From Bifidobacterium angulatum DSM 20098 = JCM 7096 (GTDB taxonomy: Bacteria > Actinomycetota > Actinomycetes > Actinomycetales > Bifidobacteriaceae): 64,000 nucleotides of DNA. Positions within the stretch are counted from its first letter, which is position 1, and each line of letters begins with the position of its first letter. Position numbers and translations under genes: made by a program. The stretch is taken from positions 1,364,001 through 1,428,000 of the forward strand of contig NZ_AP012322.1 of assembly GCF_001025155.1 (NCBI RefSeq), given 5' to 3'. The notes beneath the pieces were generated by a model that had not been told where the DNA came from, did not search any database, and saw only the letters and a program-made list of their open reading frames with translations. Shown here piece after piece: positions 1 through 9,614 of the stretch.

Positions 1-423
1 ATCGGTCAGGGTGCGGCCGTGCAGCTTGGCGATCTTGATGGCGGCCTCGTTGCCTTCGGCACCGGAATTGCCGAAGTAGACGCGCGAGCCTTCCGGCGCG
101 CCGCCCAGTTCAATCAGCTTGGCAGCCAGCTCGATCTGCGGTTCGGATGCGAAATAGTTGCTTACATGGGCGACCTTCGCGGCCTGTTCGCTTACGGCCT
201 TGACCCATGCAGGGTGCGCATAACCCAGCGAATTGACGGCGATGCCGGCCAAGAAATCAAGATAGCGGTTGCCGTCCACGTCCCATACATGGGTGCCTTC
301 GCCGTGATCCATCACACGCAGCGGCGTGCCGAACACGTTCATATGCACCTGGGAGTACTCCCCCAGCCACTTGCCGTCGTTAGGGCCCAATACCTCCGGG
401 CCGTTGGTGTTATTAGCGTTCAT
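1..423 (-). CDS. argD: Acetylornithine aminotransferase, N-terminal part (runs off the window)
   Basis: PLP-dependent class III aminotransferase of arginine biosynthesis, converting N-acetylglutamate semialdehyde to N-acetylornithine in the cytoplasm. Only the first 141 codons are inside the window; the catalytic lysine lies beyond the left edge. Visible family features are the N-terminal segment with the motif [18 protein letters not shown] and the cofactor-loop motif [13 protein letters not shown]. The ATG at 421-423 follows AGGAG at a good distance and overlaps the end of argB by 11 bases, so the two are probably translationally coupled. It is the fourth gene of the argC-argJ-argB-argD series and was presumably made from the same transcript. 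Identification is firm from motif and context; the C-terminal two thirds cannot be judged. Confidence 0.93.
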   Translation of the reverse strand, partial: MNANNTNGPEVLGPNDGKWLGEYSQVHMNVFGTPLRVMDHGEGTHVWDVDGNRYLDFLAGIAVNSLGYAHPAWVKAVSEQAAKVAHVSNYFASEPQIELAAKLIELGGAPEGSRVYFGNSGAEGNEAAIKIAKLHGRTLTD

Positions 424-1366
424 AGGAACTCCTCATTTCGATGCCGTCCTCGGGCACGACCATGGTGCCGATGCCGGCGGAGGTGAATATCTCGTTCAGG
501 ATGGAGTGCGGTTTGCGCCCATCGATGATGTGCGCCTTGGGCACGCCACCGTCGATGGCTCGCACGCATGCCTCCATCTTCGGTCTCATGCCGCTTTCCA
601 GATCGGGAAGCATGTCGCGCAGCGTCTCCACGCCGATGCGACCGATCAGCGAGTTACGGTCGGGCCAATCGGCATACAGGCCGTCGACATCCGTGAGAAT
701 GACCAGTTTGCTTGCACCAACGGCGGCGGCCAATGCGGCGGCGGCGGAATCGGCGTTCACATTGAGCACTTCGGTGGCGTTGTCCTCGTTCGGCGCCACG
801 GAGGAGACGACCGGGATACGGCCGGCGTTCACCAGGTCCTCCACGGCGGAGGCATCCACGCTCACCACGTCGCCGACCAGTCCGATATCGGTAGGCTTGC
901 CGTCGATGACGGGATGACGCTGCATGGCGGAGAACAGGCCGCCGTCCTCGCCGGACAGGCCCACTGCGAACGGGCCGTGCGCGTTGATCAGCCCCACCAG
1001 TTCACGGGACACCTTGCCGGTAAGCACCATGCGCACCACGTCCATGGCGTCCGGCGTGGTCACACGCAGGCCGCCTTTGAATTCGGATTTGATGCCCAAC
1101 GCCTTGAGCATCTGGGAGATCTGCGGGCCGCCACCATGCACGACGATCGGGTGCAGACCCACTTGCCGCAGGAACACCATGTCTTCGGCGAAGCACGCCT
1201 TGAGATGCTCGTCGATCATGGCGTTGCCGCCGTATTTGACGACGATGCGCTGGCCGGCGAATTCCTCGAGCCACGGCAGCGCCTCGATCAGTACCTCCGC
1301 CTTCTGATCGGCGCGCAGATCGGTATGCACGTCGAGATGGAATCCGGGTCCCTTTAATTCACTCAT
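413..1366 (-). CDS. argB: Acetylglutamate kinase
   Basis: Amino acid kinase family enzyme that phosphorylates N-acetyl-L-glutamate with ATP, the second step of arginine biosynthesis and commonly the arginine-inhibited one. The 317-residue protein is of normal family length. The N-terminal VVKYGGNAM holds the phosphate-binding lysine, VVHGGGPQI is the glycine-rich loop, and LTDVDGLY plus the later GGVPKAHI stretch are typical of the fold. The frame is open 32 codons further upstream, but the ATG at 1364-1366 (MSELKGPG) has AGGAAG five bases before it and matches the usual start, so I chose it. A gap of 181 bases separates it from argJ; I see no gene there. Its last codons overlap the argD start. 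Confidence 0.95.
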   Translation of the reverse strand: MSELKGPGFHLDVHTDLRADQKAEVLIEALPWLEEFAGQRIVVKYGGNAMIDEHLKACFAEDMVFLRQVGLHPIVVHGGGPQISQMLKALGIKSEFKGGLRVTTPDAMDVVRMVLTGKVSRELVGLINAHGPFAVGLSGEDGGLFSAMQRHPVIDGKPTDIGLVGDVVSVDASAVEDLVNAGRIPVVSSVAPNEDNATEVLNVNADSAAAALAAAVGASKLVILTDVDGLYADWPDRNSLIGRIGVETLRDMLPDLESGMRPKMEACVRAIDGGVPKAHIIDGRKPHSILNEIFTSAGIGTMVVPEDGIEMRSSYER

Positions 1367-1547
1367 ATTCTTCCTAGTTTCGATTCCTCGCTTTGCCGCC
1401 TTGCCCAGATAGAAGTCACGCTTTCGGTTGAAGGATGCCGGGAGGCAAGCGTCATACGACATGCGACTCGACCTATCGGCCTGGAGGACGTCGATTGGTA
1501 GCGCCGCCTTCCGGCATATTGTCCTGTCCGGGTGTCGGAGGTGTATC

Positions 1548-2720
1548 TCAGCTTTCGTAGTCGGCGTTGATATGCACGTAATCGTTGGTCAGATCGTCCG
1601 TCCAGACGGTCGCCTCGGCATCGCCCGCATGCAGGTCGATGTCGATATGGACCTCGCGCGGGGTCATGTCGACCTCGCTGCGATCACGCCCGGCGCCGCC
1701 GTTCTCGCAGATTCGCACGCCGTTGACATCGACGGTCACCGCCGTCGAATCGTACGGGGCGACCTCGGCCGGCACGGTGCCCAGGGAGGACACGATACGA
1801 CCCCAATTCGGGTCGTTGCCGCTGATGGCACATTTGAGCAGATTCGATGCCGCCACGGCACGCCCGCAGGCAAGCGCCGCGTCTTCGGTGGTGGCGCCGG
1901 TGACGGTGATGCGGATGTCATGGCTCGCGCCTTCGCCATCGCCTACGATCTGACGTGCGAGCGATGCACACGCCTTCTGCACAAGCGTGTTGAACTCGTC
2001 CATGTCGGGTTCAAGGCCGGAGGCGCCGGAGGCAAGCAGCAGTACCGTGTCGTTGGTGGACATGCAGCCATCCACGTCGATGCGGTTGAAGGAACGGTCG
2101 GTGGCCACGGCAAGGGCCGCCTGCATCTGGCCGGCGGACACCACGGCATCGGTGGTGATCACGCACAGCATGGTCGCCAGCTGCGGGGCGATCATGCCCG
2201 AGCCTTTGACCATGCCGCCGATCTTCCAACCGGTGGAGCCGGTCAGTTCAACGGTTTTCGGCTTGGTGTCGGTGGTCATGATGGCGTGCGCCGCATCCGA
2301 CCCGGCATCGGCGGTGCTCGCAAGTGCGGCATAGGCGTTCCTGGCACCATTGAGTACGTTGTCGAGCGGCAGCAGCTCGCCGATAAGACCAGTGGAGCAG
2401 ACGGCCACATCATGACTGTCGCACCCGACCAGATCGGCCACGGTTTCGGCGGTCTTCTTGGACTGGGCGAATCCCGGTTCGCCGGTACAGGCGTTCGCGC
2501 CACCGGAATTCAGAATGACGGCCTTGAGCTTGCCGTCCGCCACGATGCCGCGCGACCACTGCACGGGCGCCGCGCAGAATCGGTTCGAGGTGAACACGCC
2601 GGCTGCCGCGTCAAGCGGACCGTTGTTGACGACGAGGGCAAGATCCTTCTTGCCTTGTACGGAGGAGATACCAGCTTCCACGCCTGCGGCGGAAAAGCCC
2701 TGTGCAAAGGTAACGCTCAC
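1548..2720 (-). CDS. argJ: Bifunctional glutamate N-acetyltransferase / amino-acid acetyltransferase
   Basis: ArgJ recycles the acetyl group from N-acetylornithine to glutamate (and in bifunctional members also acetylates glutamate from acetyl-CoA), giving the cyclic arginine pathway. The 390-residue precursor contains the self-cleavage motif [11 protein letters not shown], with the Ala182-Thr183 bond the expected cut and Thr183 the nucleophile of the beta chain; this is visible and intact. The start is a GTG at 2718-2720 overlapping the argC stop codon by four bases (GTGA), which argues for coupled translation. With no separate argA in view, the family and context favour the ornithine cycle, but whether it is mono- or bifunctional cannot be settled from sequence alone. 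Confidence 0.95.
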   Translation of the reverse strand: MSVTFAQGFSAAGVEAGISSVQGKKDLALVVNNGPLDAAAGVFTSNRFCAAPVQWSRGIVADGKLKAVILNSGGANACTGEPGFAQSKKTAETVADLVGCDSHDVAVCSTGLIGELLPLDNVLNGARNAYAALASTADAGSDAAHAIMTTDTKPKTVELTGSTGWKIGGMVKGSGMIAPQLATMLCVITTDAVVSAGQMQAALAVATDRSFNRIDVDGCMSTNDTVLLLASGASGLEPDMDEFNTLVQKACASLARQIVGDGEGASHDIRITVTGATTEDAALACGRAVAASNLLKCAISGNDPNWGRIVSSLGTVPAEVAPYDSTAVTVDVNGVRICENGGAGRDRSEVDMTPREVHIDIDLHAGDAEATVWTDDLTNDYVHINADYES

Positions 2721-3811
2721 GGTGCCACTCCAATCTTGGTAAGGCCTTGATCCTCAGGCAGACCCAAGGCAATGTTCAGTGATTGCACCGCTTGCCCGGC
2801 GGTGCCTCGGTTCAGGTTGTCGATTGCGGCGAACGCGATGATACGGCCCGCATTGCGGTCGGTGACCACCTGCAGGTGCGCGGCGTTCGAGCCGATGACG
2901 TTGCCGGTGGACGGCAGCATGCCTTCCGGCAGCACGACCATGAAATCCTGGTCTTCGTAGGCTGTGGTCCAGGCCTCGCGAATCTGCGCGTCGGTCATGG
3001 CCTTGGCCTTCTCGCTCATGGTCGCGCTTACCGTGGCGAGAATGCCACGGGACATCGGCGCAAGCACCGGGGTGAAGCTCAGGGTGAAATCCTTCGCATC
3101 CGCGGCGTTCCTGCCCGCGGCATGGGCGAAGTTCTGCAGAATCTCGGGGATATGGCGGTGCGTGCCGCCCACGCCGTACGGCAGAGCCGCCTGCAACGCC
3201 TCGGCGGCGAGCAGATTGGTACGCTTAAGGTTCTTGCCTGCACCGGAATATCCCACGACCAGATCGGCCACAATGCTTTTCGACTCGACGAGCCCCTGGG
3301 CGATGCCCGGCTGCATGGCCAGCGTGGTGGCGGTGACGTTGCAGCCCGGGCCGGCGATACGTTTAGTTCCGGGAAGGGCCGACCGCTGACGCAGATACGT
3401 GCCGTTGGCGTCGGTGCCGACGATCAGCTCGGGCATGCCGTAGGTCCAATGCTCATAGAAGTCGCCGCCATAGAAGGCATCCCATGCGCTACGCTCCTCG
3501 AGGCGGTGGTCGGCGCCCAGATCGACGACGACGGATTCGGGGTCGAGCTGCGAAGCGAGCTTGCCGGAAGCACCGTGCGGCAGGGCGAGAATGATGACAT
3601 CGTGCCCGTTAAGCACCTCGGGGGTGGTGTCCTGCACGACCAGATCCGCCAACTGGGGAATGTGCGGCATGTGCTTCGCCATCGACTCGCCCACGGACGA
3701 ATGCCCGGCCACACAGGTCACTTCAAAATCCGGGTGGGCCGCAAGGATGCGCAGCGCCTCGCCACCTGCATAGCCCGTGGCACCTGCCACGGCAACCGTG
3801 TATTTCGCCAT
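2717..3811 (-). CDS. argC: N-acetyl-gamma-glutamyl-phosphate reductase
   Basis: NADPH-dependent reductase making N-acetylglutamate semialdehyde, third step of arginine synthesis. The 364-residue protein starts with a Rossmann glycine loop (VAVAGATGYAGGE) and carries the active-site cysteine in AGPGCNVTATT (Cys157) and the family motif GTHRHIPEI. Two ATGs lie six bases apart; the second (3809-3811, MAKYTV) is seven bases from AAAGGA, whereas the first is almost touching it, so I use the second. This is the promoter-proximal gene of the arg operon. An ARG-box-like palindrome lies about 57 bases upstream. Length and motifs leave no doubt about the family. Confidence 0.95.
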   Translation of the reverse strand: MAKYTVAVAGATGYAGGEALRILAAHPDFEVTCVAGHSSVGESMAKHMPHIPQLADLVVQDTTPEVLNGHDVIILALPHGASGKLASQLDPESVVVDLGADHRLEERSAWDAFYGGDFYEHWTYGMPELIVGTDANGTYLRQRSALPGTKRIAGPGCNVTATTLAMQPGIAQGLVESKSIVADLVVGYSGAGKNLKRTNLLAAEALQAALPYGVGGTHRHIPEILQNFAHAAGRNAADAKDFTLSFTPVLAPMSRGILATVSATMSEKAKAMTDAQIREAWTTAYEDQDFMVVLPEGMLPSTGNVIGSNAAHLQVVTDRNAGRIIAFAAIDNLNRGTAGQAVQSLNIALGLPEDQGLTKIGVAP

Positions 3812-3867
3812 ATTCATATCCTTTTGACTTGGTAACTCCCCCGAGCATACAGCGATATACAGACTAA

Positions 3868-3881
3868 TGCATAATTATGCA
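3868..3881. promoter_or_regulatory. Probable ARG box (ArgR operator) of the arginine operon
   Basis: A perfect 14-base palindrome, TGCATAATTATGCA, lies about 57 bases upstream of the argC start. It resembles the ARG boxes bound by ArgR/AhrC repressors in actinobacteria (family knowledge). An imperfect second half-site (GCATACAGCGATATAC, 3845-3860) lies between it and the gene, as is common for paired ARG boxes. argR itself is not in this window. Confidence 0.7.
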
Positions 3882-3967
3882 GTTCAGCGTTTCGCGGCAC
3901 TCTTCCGGATGTTCGGCCGAAATCGGCCGTGCCGTGCAGCTTCGATGCGCAGACGCAACCGCATACC

Positions 3968-4006
3968 AAAAACGGGTCGTACGACGGCAACCCGCCATAC
4001 GACCCG
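3968..4006 (-). terminator. Rho-independent terminator after the DUF4190-like gene
   Basis: On the minus strand, arms CGGGTCGTA and TACGACCCG (9 perfect pairs, 16-base loop) are followed by TTTTTGG. It lies 29 bases past the stop codon of the small membrane protein gene. Confidence 0.75.
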
Positions 4007-4034
4007 CAGCATACGAATCACGGTAACGCGCACG

Positions 4035-4682
4035 CTACGCGGAGATGGATCCATCGCCGGCGCCGCCGCCATTGCCACCGCCCGAATACATATTGAACAT
4101 CTGCGCATACAGGTCGTTGACGCCGATGCCTCGGATCAGCAAATAAGCCTGCAGAAGCGTGGTCAGCACATTGATGATGATGGCCGCGATGGCAAGACCG
4201 CGCCCTTTCATATGCAGTCTCTTGGTACGCACCAGCGACAATCCTCCGATAACCGCGGGAAGCACCGGAACGGAGAAGACGAGCGAACAGATGAACGCCA
4301 CGATCGCATACGAATCCCAATGCCCATAGAACGGGTTCTGCGCGGGATCGTCGGGGTTCAGATACTGTATGCGCGGCATATTCGACTGCGGCTGATTGCC
4401 ATATGGATTATATTGATTCGGCTGCGCATACGGATTATATGGCTGCCCCTGCTGGCCGGCATACGGCTGGCCATTCTGCGCATTCGTCGGCTGGCCGGCA
4501 TACGGCTGGCCGCCCATGGGGTTCTGCTGCGCCTGGTTTTGCGCGGCATCGCCGCCGTTCGCCGGCTGCTCCGGCTCAGGCCTGCCGTACAGATACGGGT
4601 CGTAGCCCGGATACTGCCCGGACATGGCACCGTATTGCGGCTGCTTGGTCTGCCCGTACTCAGGCTGCTGATGGTCGTCCAT
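4035..4682 (-). CDS. Small membrane protein with Pro/Gln/Tyr-rich N-terminus (DUF4190-like)
   Basis: A 215-residue protein of unknown function. Residues 1-120 are a low-complexity cytoplasmic-type region rich in Pro, Gln, Tyr, Asn and Gly with repeated GQPYAGQ-like units. It is followed by two hydrophobic segments (about 126-150 and 160-182) separated by a basic loop (RTKRLHMKGRG), the layout seen in actinobacterial DUF4190 proteins. The tail is Gly-rich (GGGNGGGAGDG). It lies 93 bases downstream of pheT on the same strand and is followed by a strong terminator, so it may be read through from pheST, though an own promoter is equally possible. The membrane topology is visible; a role in cell envelope or division assembly is only a guess from similar proteins. 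Confidence 0.75.
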   Translation of the reverse strand: MDDHQQPEYGQTKQPQYGAMSGQYPGYDPYLYGRPEPEQPANGGDAAQNQAQQNPMGGQPYAGQPTNAQNGQPYAGQQGQPYNPYAQPNQYNPYGNQPQSNMPRIQYLNPDDPAQNPFYGHWDSYAIVAFICSLVFSVPVLPAVIGGLSLVRTKRLHMKGRGLAIAAIIINVLTTLLQAYLLIRGIGVNDLYAQMFNMYSGGGNGGGAGDGSISA

Positions 4683-4775
4683 ACCGATTACCTACTTCTG
4701 TGATCGTGCCGGCATTGCGCCGAACGGCAATGGGGTGCACGCCATCCGACGCACACCCCATAATCTTATCCATGC

Positions 4776-7385
4776 TCAGGCGCGCAGTTGCGCTCCCAGC
4801 TGAGCGGCCGCCTCGACAATGCGGGCGCGAATGGCCTCGCTGTCTTCGGCGCTCAGCGTCTTGCCCGGCGAACGGAACACCACGGCGAAGGCGAGCGACT
4901 TCTTGCCCTCACCCACCTGATCGCCGGTGAACACGTCGAACAGCTCGATGGATTCCAGATCCTCGCCGGCAGCCTCACGCACCACCTGCTCAAGCTGGGC
5001 GGCGGTCACGGAACCGTCTACCGTGAACGCAAGATCCTGCTTGACCGGCGGGAACGTGGAGATCGGCTTGGCCTGCACCGGCTTGCCGTCAAGCGTGGCA
5101 AACAGATCAGTCATATTCAGCTCGAATGCGCTGGAGTGCACCGGGAAGCCCAGGGCCTCGTTCACATGCGGGTGCAGCTCGCCGACCAGACCGATATGCT
5201 TACCGTCGACATCCACGTAGGCGAAGCGACCCGGATGCCACTGTGCGGGAACGTTTTCGGCTGCCGGCTGGTTCAGCTCGATCGTGGCGCCAAGACGGTC
5301 GGCGATGCGGTGCACCGCCTCAACGGCGTCGGACCAATCGACCGGGCGCTTGCCGCCCATCCAGCCGGTGTTCTCCGCAAGGCCGGTAAAGATGCCGGCA
5401 ACATGGTCGGGCTGGTCGGGCAGACCCGCGTCGAGAGCCTTGAGCTGCTCCTCGGTGGGCTTCACGCCGCCGGGCAGGGCCGGGATGGAGGGCGCGTCCG
5501 GATTCCACAGGTAGACATGGCCGAGTTCGTACAAACTTACGTTCTCGAGGCCACGGCGGATATTGCGCTGCACGGTGGCTGCCAGCGTGGGCAGCACATG
5601 ACGGCGCAGGAAGGGACGGTCGCCATACAGCGGGTTGGCGATCTCGACGCTGACCTTCTTAGTGGCCTCCGCGTCATAGCCGAACGCCTTGTAGTCCTCA
5701 TCGCCGACGAACGGGTAGCTCAACGCCTCAACCAGGCCGTATTCGGCCAGCTCGTCCGCAACACGGCGACGGCGCAGCTGATCGGCGGTCAGACCGACCT
5801 TGCCCTTGACCGGAGCCGCGGGCACACGTACCGGAATCTCGTCGTATCCGACCAGTCGCGCGACTTCCTCGACCAGATCGCACGGCTCGTTGAGATCCGG
5901 ACGCCATGTCGGCGCGGTGACGGAGAATTCGCCGTTGCCGCCGCCCGCTACGGTGCATCCGATATCGGTCAGGATCTTGGAAATGGTGTTCACATCGGTG
6001 TCGAGACCGGCCACGCGGGCGACCTCGGAAGTCGGGAACTGGATGGCTCTGCGATGCTTGGTGTTGTTCACATCGTTCGGGGTATCGCTGGGGGTGCCAC
6101 CACCGTATTCGGCCAGCAGATCGGCGCACATCTGTGCCGCAGCGGGCTGCAGGGCGTAATCGACGCCACGCTCGAAGCGGCGGGACGCCTCGGAGGGAAT
6201 CTTGTGACGACGGGCGGAACGGGCGATCGATACCTGGTCGAAGTGCGCGGCTTCCAACAGCACGTTCTTGGTTTCGGCGGTCACCTCGCCATACAGACCG
6301 CCCATCACGCCGGCGATGCCGAGAATACGGGAGGAACGATTGCCGTTCGGCGAATCGGTGATCAGCAGATCCTCGGTGCTCAGCTCATGCTCCTTGCCGT
6401 CGAGCGTGACGAGCTTCTCGCCCTCGTTCGCGCGACGGACCACGATCGGGCCTTCGATCTTGTCCAGATCGTAGGCGTGCATCGGCTGGCCCAAATCCAT
6501 CATCACATAGTTCGTCGCGTCCACGGCCAACGAGATGGAGCGCATACCGCAACGGGTCAGGCGGCGGCGCATCCAGTTCGGGGTACGCGCCGCGGGGTCG
6601 AAGCCACGCACGATGCGTGCGTAGTAGCGGTCGCAGCCGGGCACACCGTGAATCGGATTGTTGTCATCGATCTGCACTTCGATGTCGGGCTTGACATCGG
6701 GCAGTGCGGATGCCGGGGTGGGGACCTTCTTGTTCAGCGCAATCACCGGATCGGTGAACTTGGCACCGGTGGAATGATGATATTCGCGCGCCACGCCACG
6801 GTACGACAGCGTATAGCCGCGATCCGGGGTGATGTTGATCTCCAGCAGCGGCTGGTCGAGGTGCAGCAGATGCATGGCGTCATCGCCCGGCTTCAACGCC
6901 TCGTATTCCTCTTCGGTGAAGCCGTAGTTGCGCAGCAGAATGATGCCGTCATGGTTGTCGCCCAAGCCGAGTTCACGCTCGGAGGCGCACATGCCATTGG
7001 AGATATGGCCGTAGGTCTTGCGCGGTTCGATCTTGAAATCGCCGGGCAGCACGGCACCCGGCAGCGTCACGACGACCTTCTCGCCGGCTGCCATGTTCGG
7101 CGCGCCGCAGATGATGCCGCGCGGCACCTTGTTGCCGTTCTCGTCGACCTCGTTGTATTCGTCGCCGACATCGACATGGCACCAGTTGATGATCTTGCCG
7201 TTCTTCTGCGGTTCCGGCGTGGCGTCCACCACATAGCCGACCACGATCGGTCCGGTGACCTGGCTGGAGTGAATCTCCTCCTCTTCCAGACCGACCTTCA
7301 CCAGATCCTTGGCGAGCTGCTCGTATGTCAGATCCGCCGGGACTTCGACGTGGCTCTTGAGCCAATCAATATCAACCATAGGCAT
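4776..7385 (-). CDS. pheT: Phenylalanine-tRNA ligase beta subunit
   Basis: Beta chain of the alpha2-beta2 synthetase that charges tRNA-Phe. The 869-residue protein shows the expected order: N-terminal tRNA-binding OB fold (about 40-160, including GIICGAPNM), B3/4 editing domain, B5 domain (about 420-490), a synthetase-like core, and the C-terminal anticodon-binding FDX-ACB domain with FPPVKQDLAF. The frame is open to a TTG directly after the pheS stop, but the ATG at 7383-7385 (MPMVDIDWL) is nine bases from GGGGGAG and matches the family start, so I chose it. It directly follows pheS with only six bases between. Confidence 0.96.
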   Translation of the reverse strand: MPMVDIDWLKSHVEVPADLTYEQLAKDLVKVGLEEEEIHSSQVTGPIVVGYVVDATPEPQKNGKIINWCHVDVGDEYNEVDENGNKVPRGIICGAPNMAAGEKVVVTLPGAVLPGDFKIEPRKTYGHISNGMCASERELGLGDNHDGIILLRNYGFTEEEYEALKPGDDAMHLLHLDQPLLEINITPDRGYTLSYRGVAREYHHSTGAKFTDPVIALNKKVPTPASALPDVKPDIEVQIDDNNPIHGVPGCDRYYARIVRGFDPAARTPNWMRRRLTRCGMRSISLAVDATNYVMMDLGQPMHAYDLDKIEGPIVVRRANEGEKLVTLDGKEHELSTEDLLITDSPNGNRSSRILGIAGVMGGLYGEVTAETKNVLLEAAHFDQVSIARSARRHKIPSEASRRFERGVDYALQPAAAQMCADLLAEYGGGTPSDTPNDVNNTKHRRAIQFPTSEVARVAGLDTDVNTISKILTDIGCTVAGGGNGEFSVTAPTWRPDLNEPCDLVEEVARLVGYDEIPVRVPAAPVKGKVGLTADQLRRRRVADELAEYGLVEALSYPFVGDEDYKAFGYDAEATKKVSVEIANPLYGDRPFLRRHVLPTLAATVQRNIRRGLENVSLYELGHVYLWNPDAPSIPALPGGVKPTEEQLKALDAGLPDQPDHVAGIFTGLAENTGWMGGKRPVDWSDAVEAVHRIADRLGATIELNQPAAENVPAQWHPGRFAYVDVDGKHIGLVGELHPHVNEALGFPVHSSAFELNMTDLFATLDGKPVQAKPISTFPPVKQDLAFTVDGSVTAAQLEQVVREAAGEDLESIELFDVFTGDQVGEGKKSLAFAVVFRSPGKTLSAEDSEAIRARIVEAAAQLGAQLRA

Positions 7386-7391
7386 GGGCAA

Positions 7392-8459
7392 TCACTCCCC
7401 CATCACAAACTGTTCGGCGAAACGCACGTCACCTTCCACAAGGTCGTGCATATCGTTGATGTCGCTGCGCAGCAGCAGCGTACGTTCCATTCCAACACCG
7501 AACGCGAAGCCGGTGTATTCGTTCGGGTCCAACCCAGCGGACTTCAGCACGTTCGGATTCACCATGCCGCAGCCGCCCCATTCGAGCCAGCCGGGGCCGC
7601 CCTTCTTATCGGGGAACCACAGGTCGAGTTCGGCGCTCGGCTCGGTGAACGGGAAGTAGCTCGGGCGCAGACGCGTCTTGGCTTCCGGGCCGAACATGGC
7701 CACGGCGAGCTTATCGAGCACACCCTTGAGGTCGGCCATGGTCAGACCCTTGTCCACTGCAAGCGCTTCGCACTGGTGGAACACCGGGGTGTGGGTGGCG
7801 TCGAGCTCGTCGGTACGGAATACGCGGCCTGGGCTGGCGATGTACAGCGGCACGCCGCGGTCGATGAGCGCACGGACCTGATCGGAGGAGGTCTGGGTAC
7901 GCACGACCATGTTGCTGCCGACGAAGCCGGCGGCGTCCTTGGCCTGGTTGCCCTTCACATAGAAGGTGTCCTGCATCTGGCGTGCGGGATGATCGGGACC
8001 GAAGTTCAGAGCATCGAAGTTATACCATTCGCTTTCCACTTCGGGGCCGGAGGAGATCTGCCAGCCCATGGAGACGAAGAAGTCCTCGACGTCTTCCATC
8101 AGCTTGGCGAGCGGGTGACGTGCACCCAGCGGCTTGCGGTTGACGGGCAGCGTCATGTCCACGGTCTCGGCCGCGAGCGCCGCGGATTCCGCGGCGGCCT
8201 TCAGTTCCTTTTCGCGCGGGCCGAATGCGCGACCGAAGTCGGCGCGGAGCTTGCCCATCAGCTGCCCGGCTTCCTTCTTCTGATCCTTAGGCAGCGATCC
8301 GATGGCCTTGCTGGCTTTGGTCATAGCCGACTCGGCACCGGCATACTGCGTTTTGATGGCTTTCAGTTCCTCCAGACTGGAGGCGTTTTGGATTTTGGCG
8401 ATGCCTTCAGCGACCGCATCGCTTACCGCTTGGGCGTCAAACACCATACCCTCTGCCAC
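7392..8459 (-). CDS. pheS: Phenylalanine-tRNA ligase alpha subunit
   Basis: Catalytic alpha chain of the class II synthetase. The 355-residue protein has an N-terminal coiled coil (about 1-95), then class II motifs: motif 2 region with TPVFHQCEALAVD and motif 3 GFAFGVGMERTLLLR. The frame continues upstream by more than 150 codons with no family similarity; the GTG at 8457-8459 (VAEGMVFDAQAV) has AAAGGG five bases ahead and gives the usual length, so I used it. First gene of the pheS-pheT pair. The 212 bases between it and the rRNA methylase gene hold no gene I can support; the pheS promoter should be there. Confidence 0.95.
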   Translation of the reverse strand: MAEGMVFDAQAVSDAVAEGIAKIQNASSLEELKAIKTQYAGAESAMTKASKAIGSLPKDQKKEAGQLMGKLRADFGRAFGPREKELKAAAESAALAAETVDMTLPVNRKPLGARHPLAKLMEDVEDFFVSMGWQISSGPEVESEWYNFDALNFGPDHPARQMQDTFYVKGNQAKDAAGFVGSNMVVRTQTSSDQVRALIDRGVPLYIASPGRVFRTDELDATHTPVFHQCEALAVDKGLTMADLKGVLDKLAVAMFGPEAKTRLRPSYFPFTEPSAELDLWFPDKKGGPGWLEWGGCGMVNPNVLKSAGLDPNEYTGFAFGVGMERTLLLRSDINDMHDLVEGDVRFAEQFVMGE

Positions 8460-8671
8460 GGTTTCCCTTTCTAATATCCCTTGGAACGATTGCGTTTCCA
8501 AGCACTTTACCGACACATATTCTTTCACGCCTACTCGACCGTCTAAGCCCTCGGCTTCACTTCTTGGACACCGCCCCGCCGGCACCACCCTTGGCCTGCT
8601 TGCGCAAACGCGCGATGGAGATGCGTGCATCGTTCTACGCTTGTCAGGGCGAGACGGAGCGGCGCGGTCGG

Positions 8672-9544
8672 CTATCGGGTGAACGCCAGACTCATCAGGA
8701 TGATGGCCGCGGAGGTGGCGAGGTTGAGCGATTCCGCCTTGCCATACATCGGGATGGATACGATGCGCTGGCACTGTTCGAGCGTCTTGCCGTTGAGTCC
8801 ACGCGCCTCGTTGCCGAACAGGACCGCGTAGCCGTCCTTCCTGTGCTCTTCGCCGCGCATGGCATCGAGTACATCCGGCAGGCGTTCCGGCTTGCGTTTG
8901 CGCGTGCCATACACGTCGGCCGCCCATATGTCAAGCCCCTGTTCCTTCATCCAGTCGAAGAAATCATTGGTGCCCATGGCGATTACGGGAATATGGAACA
9001 GCGATCCGGTGGTGGAGCGGATCACCTTGGGGTTGAGCATGTCGACGCAGTCGTCGACGAACACCACCACGTCACATCCGGCGGCGTCCGCGGCGCGGAT
9101 CACCGTTCCCGCGTTGCCGGGGTCGCGCACCTGCCAGAACGCGGCGACGCGCATGCCCCTGGAATACGAGGAGGCCTGCTCCACTTCGGCTTTCATGCCG
9201 GATCGAAGCTTGTCGGTATCCCCTACGGCGATGACGCCCTGCGCGTCGGGACTGATATGGTCGATCACCTCTCGGGTGGCGGTATGCACGTACAGGTCGG
9301 CCGACTTGTCGAGGGCGCGCTGGGCGATATCGGCCAGCACATCGGAGTCGATGCCGTCCTCGTCGCCCGCCACGTAGATGTCGGTGACGATGTCGGAGGC
9401 GTAGCGCACGGCCTCACGTACGGACTGCGGCCCTTCGATAAGGAACCTGCCGTTCTTGCGGCGGCCCTTGGTGCGGGTGAGTTCCGCGATTCTGCGGACT
9501 CGATCGGATTTCGGATTGTCAAGCAGTTGAGCGTTGATTGGCAT
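8672..9544 (-). CDS. SpoU/TrmH-family RNA 2'-O-ribose methyltransferase
   Basis: SAM-dependent trefoil-knot methyltransferase, most likely acting on 23S rRNA, as is usual for the family member next to pheST. In the 290-residue protein the N-terminal third is the substrate-binding domain (KNGRFLIEGPQSVREA). SPOUT motifs follow: motif 1 VRDPGNAGTVIRAA, motif 2 LFGNEARGL and motif 3 IPMYGKAESLNLATS, the last two forming the SAM-binding knot. Start at ATG 9542-9544; the ribosome binding site is weak (TGGATGG), and a GTG nine bases upstream is an alternative. Exact target nucleotide cannot be told from sequence. Confidence 0.88.
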   Translation of the reverse strand: MPINAQLLDNPKSDRVRRIAELTRTKGRRKNGRFLIEGPQSVREAVRYASDIVTDIYVAGDEDGIDSDVLADIAQRALDKSADLYVHTATREVIDHISPDAQGVIAVGDTDKLRSGMKAEVEQASSYSRGMRVAAFWQVRDPGNAGTVIRAADAAGCDVVVFVDDCVDMLNPKVIRSTTGSLFHIPVIAMGTNDFFDWMKEQGLDIWAADVYGTRKRKPERLPDVLDAMRGEEHRKDGYAVLFGNEARGLNGKTLEQCQRIVSIPMYGKAESLNLATSAAIILMSLAFTR

Positions 9545-9614
9545 GCCATCCACACTACCGCCCAAGCAGACATTCACGCACCGAGGCCGAGACTGCGGAT
9601 TGTGACGTTGCCGA

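Noticed and set aside
326..1357. Long plus-strand frames opposite argB, and similar ones opposite argJ (1428-2750) and argC (2783-3835)
   Set aside because: Antisense shadows of clear arg genes, His/Gly-rich translations, no ribosome binding sites.
4741..4770. GGGGTG/CACCCC hairpin just after pheT
   Set aside because: Only six to eight pairs with an interrupted stem and no T-run; not convincing as a terminator.
4788..8474. 1228-codon open frame on the plus strand, opposite pheT and pheS
   Set aside because: It is a mirror of two certain genes in high-GC DNA; its translation is rich in Gly, His and Arg with no known domain.
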